Below are positions 4,959 to 6,659 of a DNA stretch of 6,659 nucleotides, piece after piece. This stretch comes from Halovenus sp. Its GTDB lineage: Archaea; Halobacteriota; Halobacteria; Halobacteriales; Haloarculaceae. The notes below the pieces were generated by a model, which saw only the letters and a list, made by a program, of their open reading frames with translations, had not been told where the DNA came from and did not search any database. Made by a program: the position numbers and the translations under genes. Every line of letters begins with the position of its first letter. The stretch's first letter is position 1. The stretch is taken from positions 1 through 6,659 of the forward strand of contig JAQCNG010000031.1 in NCBI GenBank assembly GCA_028275145.1. The letters are read 5' to 3'.

Positions 4959-6659
4959 TCAGAGGATGCGCTCTGCCCAGTTGAGCGCGCGGGTGAGCTC
5001 CGTCCGGGGTGGCGAGCAGGTCTGTGCCCGGCAGGCGTACACCATCTGCTCGCCGCCGCTCTCTCGCCGGTCCCAGACGGCCGGCACCGCCGCCAGGTCG
5101 AGCGTGTCGAGCCACGCCGCCATCTCGTCCTCGTCGAGTGGCCGCCAGTAGATGCTGGTGGGCGCGAGATACCGGTTCGCGAGCGTGTCGTACCAGTCCT
5201 CGGGTGGCTCGTCGGCGACGAACGTCAGCTCCAGCAGCCCCCGGGTGACGGTGTCGGCGGCGAGGGTCAGCGACGCGTGCTGGAGCGGGTTCGAGCGGAC
5301 GCGGCTCCCGTGTGTCTCGATTACCTGTTCGGCGATTTCACCGAACTCGTGCTCCGGGCTGACCTTGTCCAGTGTGTCCAGAATCTCCACCGCGACGCCG
5401 ATACTCGACGGGGTCGACTGGTCTGTCAGCTCCTGTGGCCGTGCGATGAGTGACTCGCCGTCCGCGGGGGTGAAATACAGCGTCCCCTCGGTTTCGTCCC
5501 AGAACTCCCGCTCGATCGCCTCGGCCAACTCCAGCGCGAACCTGAGATGCTCGGGATCGCGGGTCGCCTCGAACAGGTCGAACGCACCGCGCGCGAGATA
5601 GGCATAATCCTCCAGGTAGCCGTCGATTTTCACCACGCCGTCGGAGTAGCGCCGGCGCAACCGCTCCCCGTCCCAGAGCTGTTCGCGGACAAAGGACATG
5701 GCCTCGACTGCCGGCTCCGCGTACGCCCGGTCGAGGGTCAGCGCCGCCTCGGCAAATGCCGATATCATCAGCCCGTTCCACCCCGCGAGTATCTTCTCGT
5801 CACGGGGGGGCCGCGGGCGCTCCTCGCGGGCCTCGAGCAGTTCCTCGCGGGCCTCGGCCAGCAGGTCGGTCGTCTCGCTGTGGGTCGGTCCGTGGTCGGC
5901 GGCCACGCTCGCCGGGGGACGCGCACGCCTGAGCACCGTCTTCCCCTCGAAGTTCCCCTGCTCGGTGACGCCGTACCGGTCACAGAACAGGTCGGCTGCC
6001 GTCTCGTCGTCGAGTGCCTGGTGGACCTGGTCGGGCGTCCAGACGTAGAACGCCCCCTCCTCTCGCTCGCCCTCCCACTCGCTCTGTGCGCCGAGCGTGC
6101 TGAAAAAGCCCCCGTCCGGGTGGGTCAGCTCCCGCTCGACAAAGGCGAGCGTCTCGCGGACCACCTCGGCGTAGCGCTCCTCGCCGGTGACCCGGTAGCC
6201 GGTGAGATACGCCCGCGGAAGCTGGGCGTTGTCGTAGAGCATCTTCTCGAAGTGTGGCACCGTCCAGTCGCGGTCGGTGGCGTAGCGGTGGAAGCCACCG
6301 CCGACGTGGTCGTACATCCCCCCGTCGGCCATCGCGTCGAGTGTCTCGACGAGCACCTCCTCGAACCCGTCGCGGCCCGTCTCGCTCAGCGCCCGCGCCA
6401 GCAGGTGCAGCCGGGCGGTCTGTGGGAACTTCGGGCCGCTCCCCCAGCCGCCCTCCTGCCGGTCGGCCGCCCGTGCGGCCGCCTCTCCCGCGGACTCGAT
6501 CAGGTCCTCGCCCGGCTGTTCGGCGCTGTCGGGCACCGCCTCGAGCTCTCCCTCCACCATCGCGGTCCACTGGGCGGCCCGGTCCTCCATCTTCTCGCGC
6601 TCTCCGGGGTCCGACCAGGCCGCCGCGATGTCCTCGAGCAGGTCCAGAAAGCCGGGCAT
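4959..6659 (-). CDS. YyaL/SPATA20-family protein (DUF255 thioredoxin-like), C-terminal part, cut by right edge
   Basis: The visible 566 residues cover the alpha/alpha-barrel (six-hairpin glycosidase-like) part of a family whose members are about 700 residues and start with a DUF255 thioredoxin-like domain. The ATG at the edge (6659-6657) is very probably an internal Met: the sequence starts inside the PGFLDLLEDI segment that usually follows the thioredoxin domain, so roughly 150 residues, including any CxxC motif, lie outside. Numbering from the edge, landmarks are GSGPKFPQ (74-81), DHVGGGFHRYATD (117-129), VPHFEKMLYDNAQL (134-147), EEGAFYVWTPDQV (200-212), DEKILAGWNGLMISAFAEA (287-305), DGYLEDYAYLARG (346-358), and near the C-terminus YACRAQTCSPP (541-551) with Cys543 and Cys548, corresponding to the family's YxCxxxxCxxP. 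The biochemical activity of the family is not settled; sugar epimerase-like and redox roles have been proposed. No secretion signal is visible in this part. Confidence 0.92.
   Translation of the reverse strand: MPGFLDLLEDIAAAWSDPGEREKMEDRAAQWTAMVEGELEAVPDSAEQPGEDLIESAGEAAARAADRQEGGWGSGPKFPQTARLHLLARALSETGRDGFEEVLVETLDAMADGGMYDHVGGGFHRYATDRDWTVPHFEKMLYDNAQLPRAYLTGYRVTGEERYAEVVRETLAFVERELTHPDGGFFSTLGAQSEWEGEREEGAFYVWTPDQVHQALDDETAADLFCDRYGVTEQGNFEGKTVLRRARPPASVAADHGPTHSETTDLLAEAREELLEAREERPRPPRDEKILAGWNGLMISAFAEAALTLDRAYAEPAVEAMSFVREQLWDGERLRRRYSDGVVKIDGYLEDYAYLARGAFDLFEATRDPEHLRFALELAEAIEREFWDETEGTLYFTPADGESLIARPQELTDQSTPSSIGVAVEILDTLDKVSPEHEFGEIAEQVIETHGSRVRSNPLQHASLTLAADTVTRGLLELTFVADEPPEDWYDTLANRYLAPTSIYWRPLDEDEMAAWLDTLDLAAVPAVWDRRESGGEQMVYACRAQTCSPPRTELTRALNWAERIL

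Noticed and set aside
4237..5151. A 304-codon plus-strand open frame across the zinc-ribbon gene and into the YyaL-like gene.
   Set aside because: It spans two minus-strand genes and the spacer between them. The Pro/Ser/Val-rich product merely mirrors the repeat-rich linker, while the minus-strand zinc motifs are clear.
5821..5856. A 15-bp direct repeat (TCCTCGCGGGCCTCG at 5821-5835 and 5842-5856).
   Set aside because: The 21-bp period encodes two EAREE heptad-like turns in a charged helix of the YyaL-like protein. It is explained by coding content.
6650..6659. The ATG at the right edge as the true start of the YyaL-like gene.
   Set aside because: It would leave the protein without the N-terminal DUF255 thioredoxin-like domain typical of the family. 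The residues after it match an internal segment, so the frame very probably continues past the window.

Overview
The window looks like chromosomal DNA from a halophilic archaeon (Halobacteria). It is strongly GC-rich with G/C at third codon positions. The proteins are very acidic and poor in lysine. The best promoters are BRE/TATA-like elements about 27 nt upstream of start codons with almost no room for a leader, as expected for leaderless haloarchaeal transcripts. Several proteins resemble haloarchaeal versions of known families, including an archaeal-type S-adenosylmethionine synthetase start and a DUF5611-like protein. No RNA gene, CRISPR array, insertion sequence or integrase was seen.

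Left part (1-3499): the first 60 bases hold the N-terminus of a minus-strand gene that reads as archaeal S-adenosylmethionine synthetase. It is separated by a 174-base divergent promoter region from a plus-strand cluster of three tightly packed genes. These are a ferrochelatase (hemH type, 235-1284), a HemY/CgoX-type porphyrinogen oxidase (1295-2644) and a YcbX-like MOSC-domain protein (2648-3499). Gaps of 10 and 3 nt indicate one transcript. The first two genes encode the last oxidation and iron-insertion steps of a bacterial-type heme branch, working either on protoporphyrin or, in the coproporphyrin-dependent version, on coproporphyrin. The MOSC protein is probably a molybdenum-cofactor or sulfur-linked redox protein that shares the operon.

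Right part (3604-6659): three minus-strand genes, each with its own short upstream region. They are a 130-residue DUF5611-like protein; a 271-residue protein with zinc-binding motifs at both ends joined by a long disordered Gly/Asp/Thr-rich linker (DUF7093-like), whose linker contains a clean 18-bp tandem repeat; and the C-terminal 566 residues of a YyaL/SPATA20-type protein (DUF255 thioredoxin-like domain plus an alpha/alpha-barrel), cut by the right edge. The plus and minus blocks converge in a 104-base spacer (3500-3603) with no obvious terminator.

Most of this is ordinary housekeeping sequence for a haloarchaeon. The points most worth a second look are the cysteine pattern of the ferrochelatase (possible [2Fe-2S] cluster), the coupling of a MOSC gene to late heme genes, the tandem-repeat linker, and the well-placed leaderless promoters.
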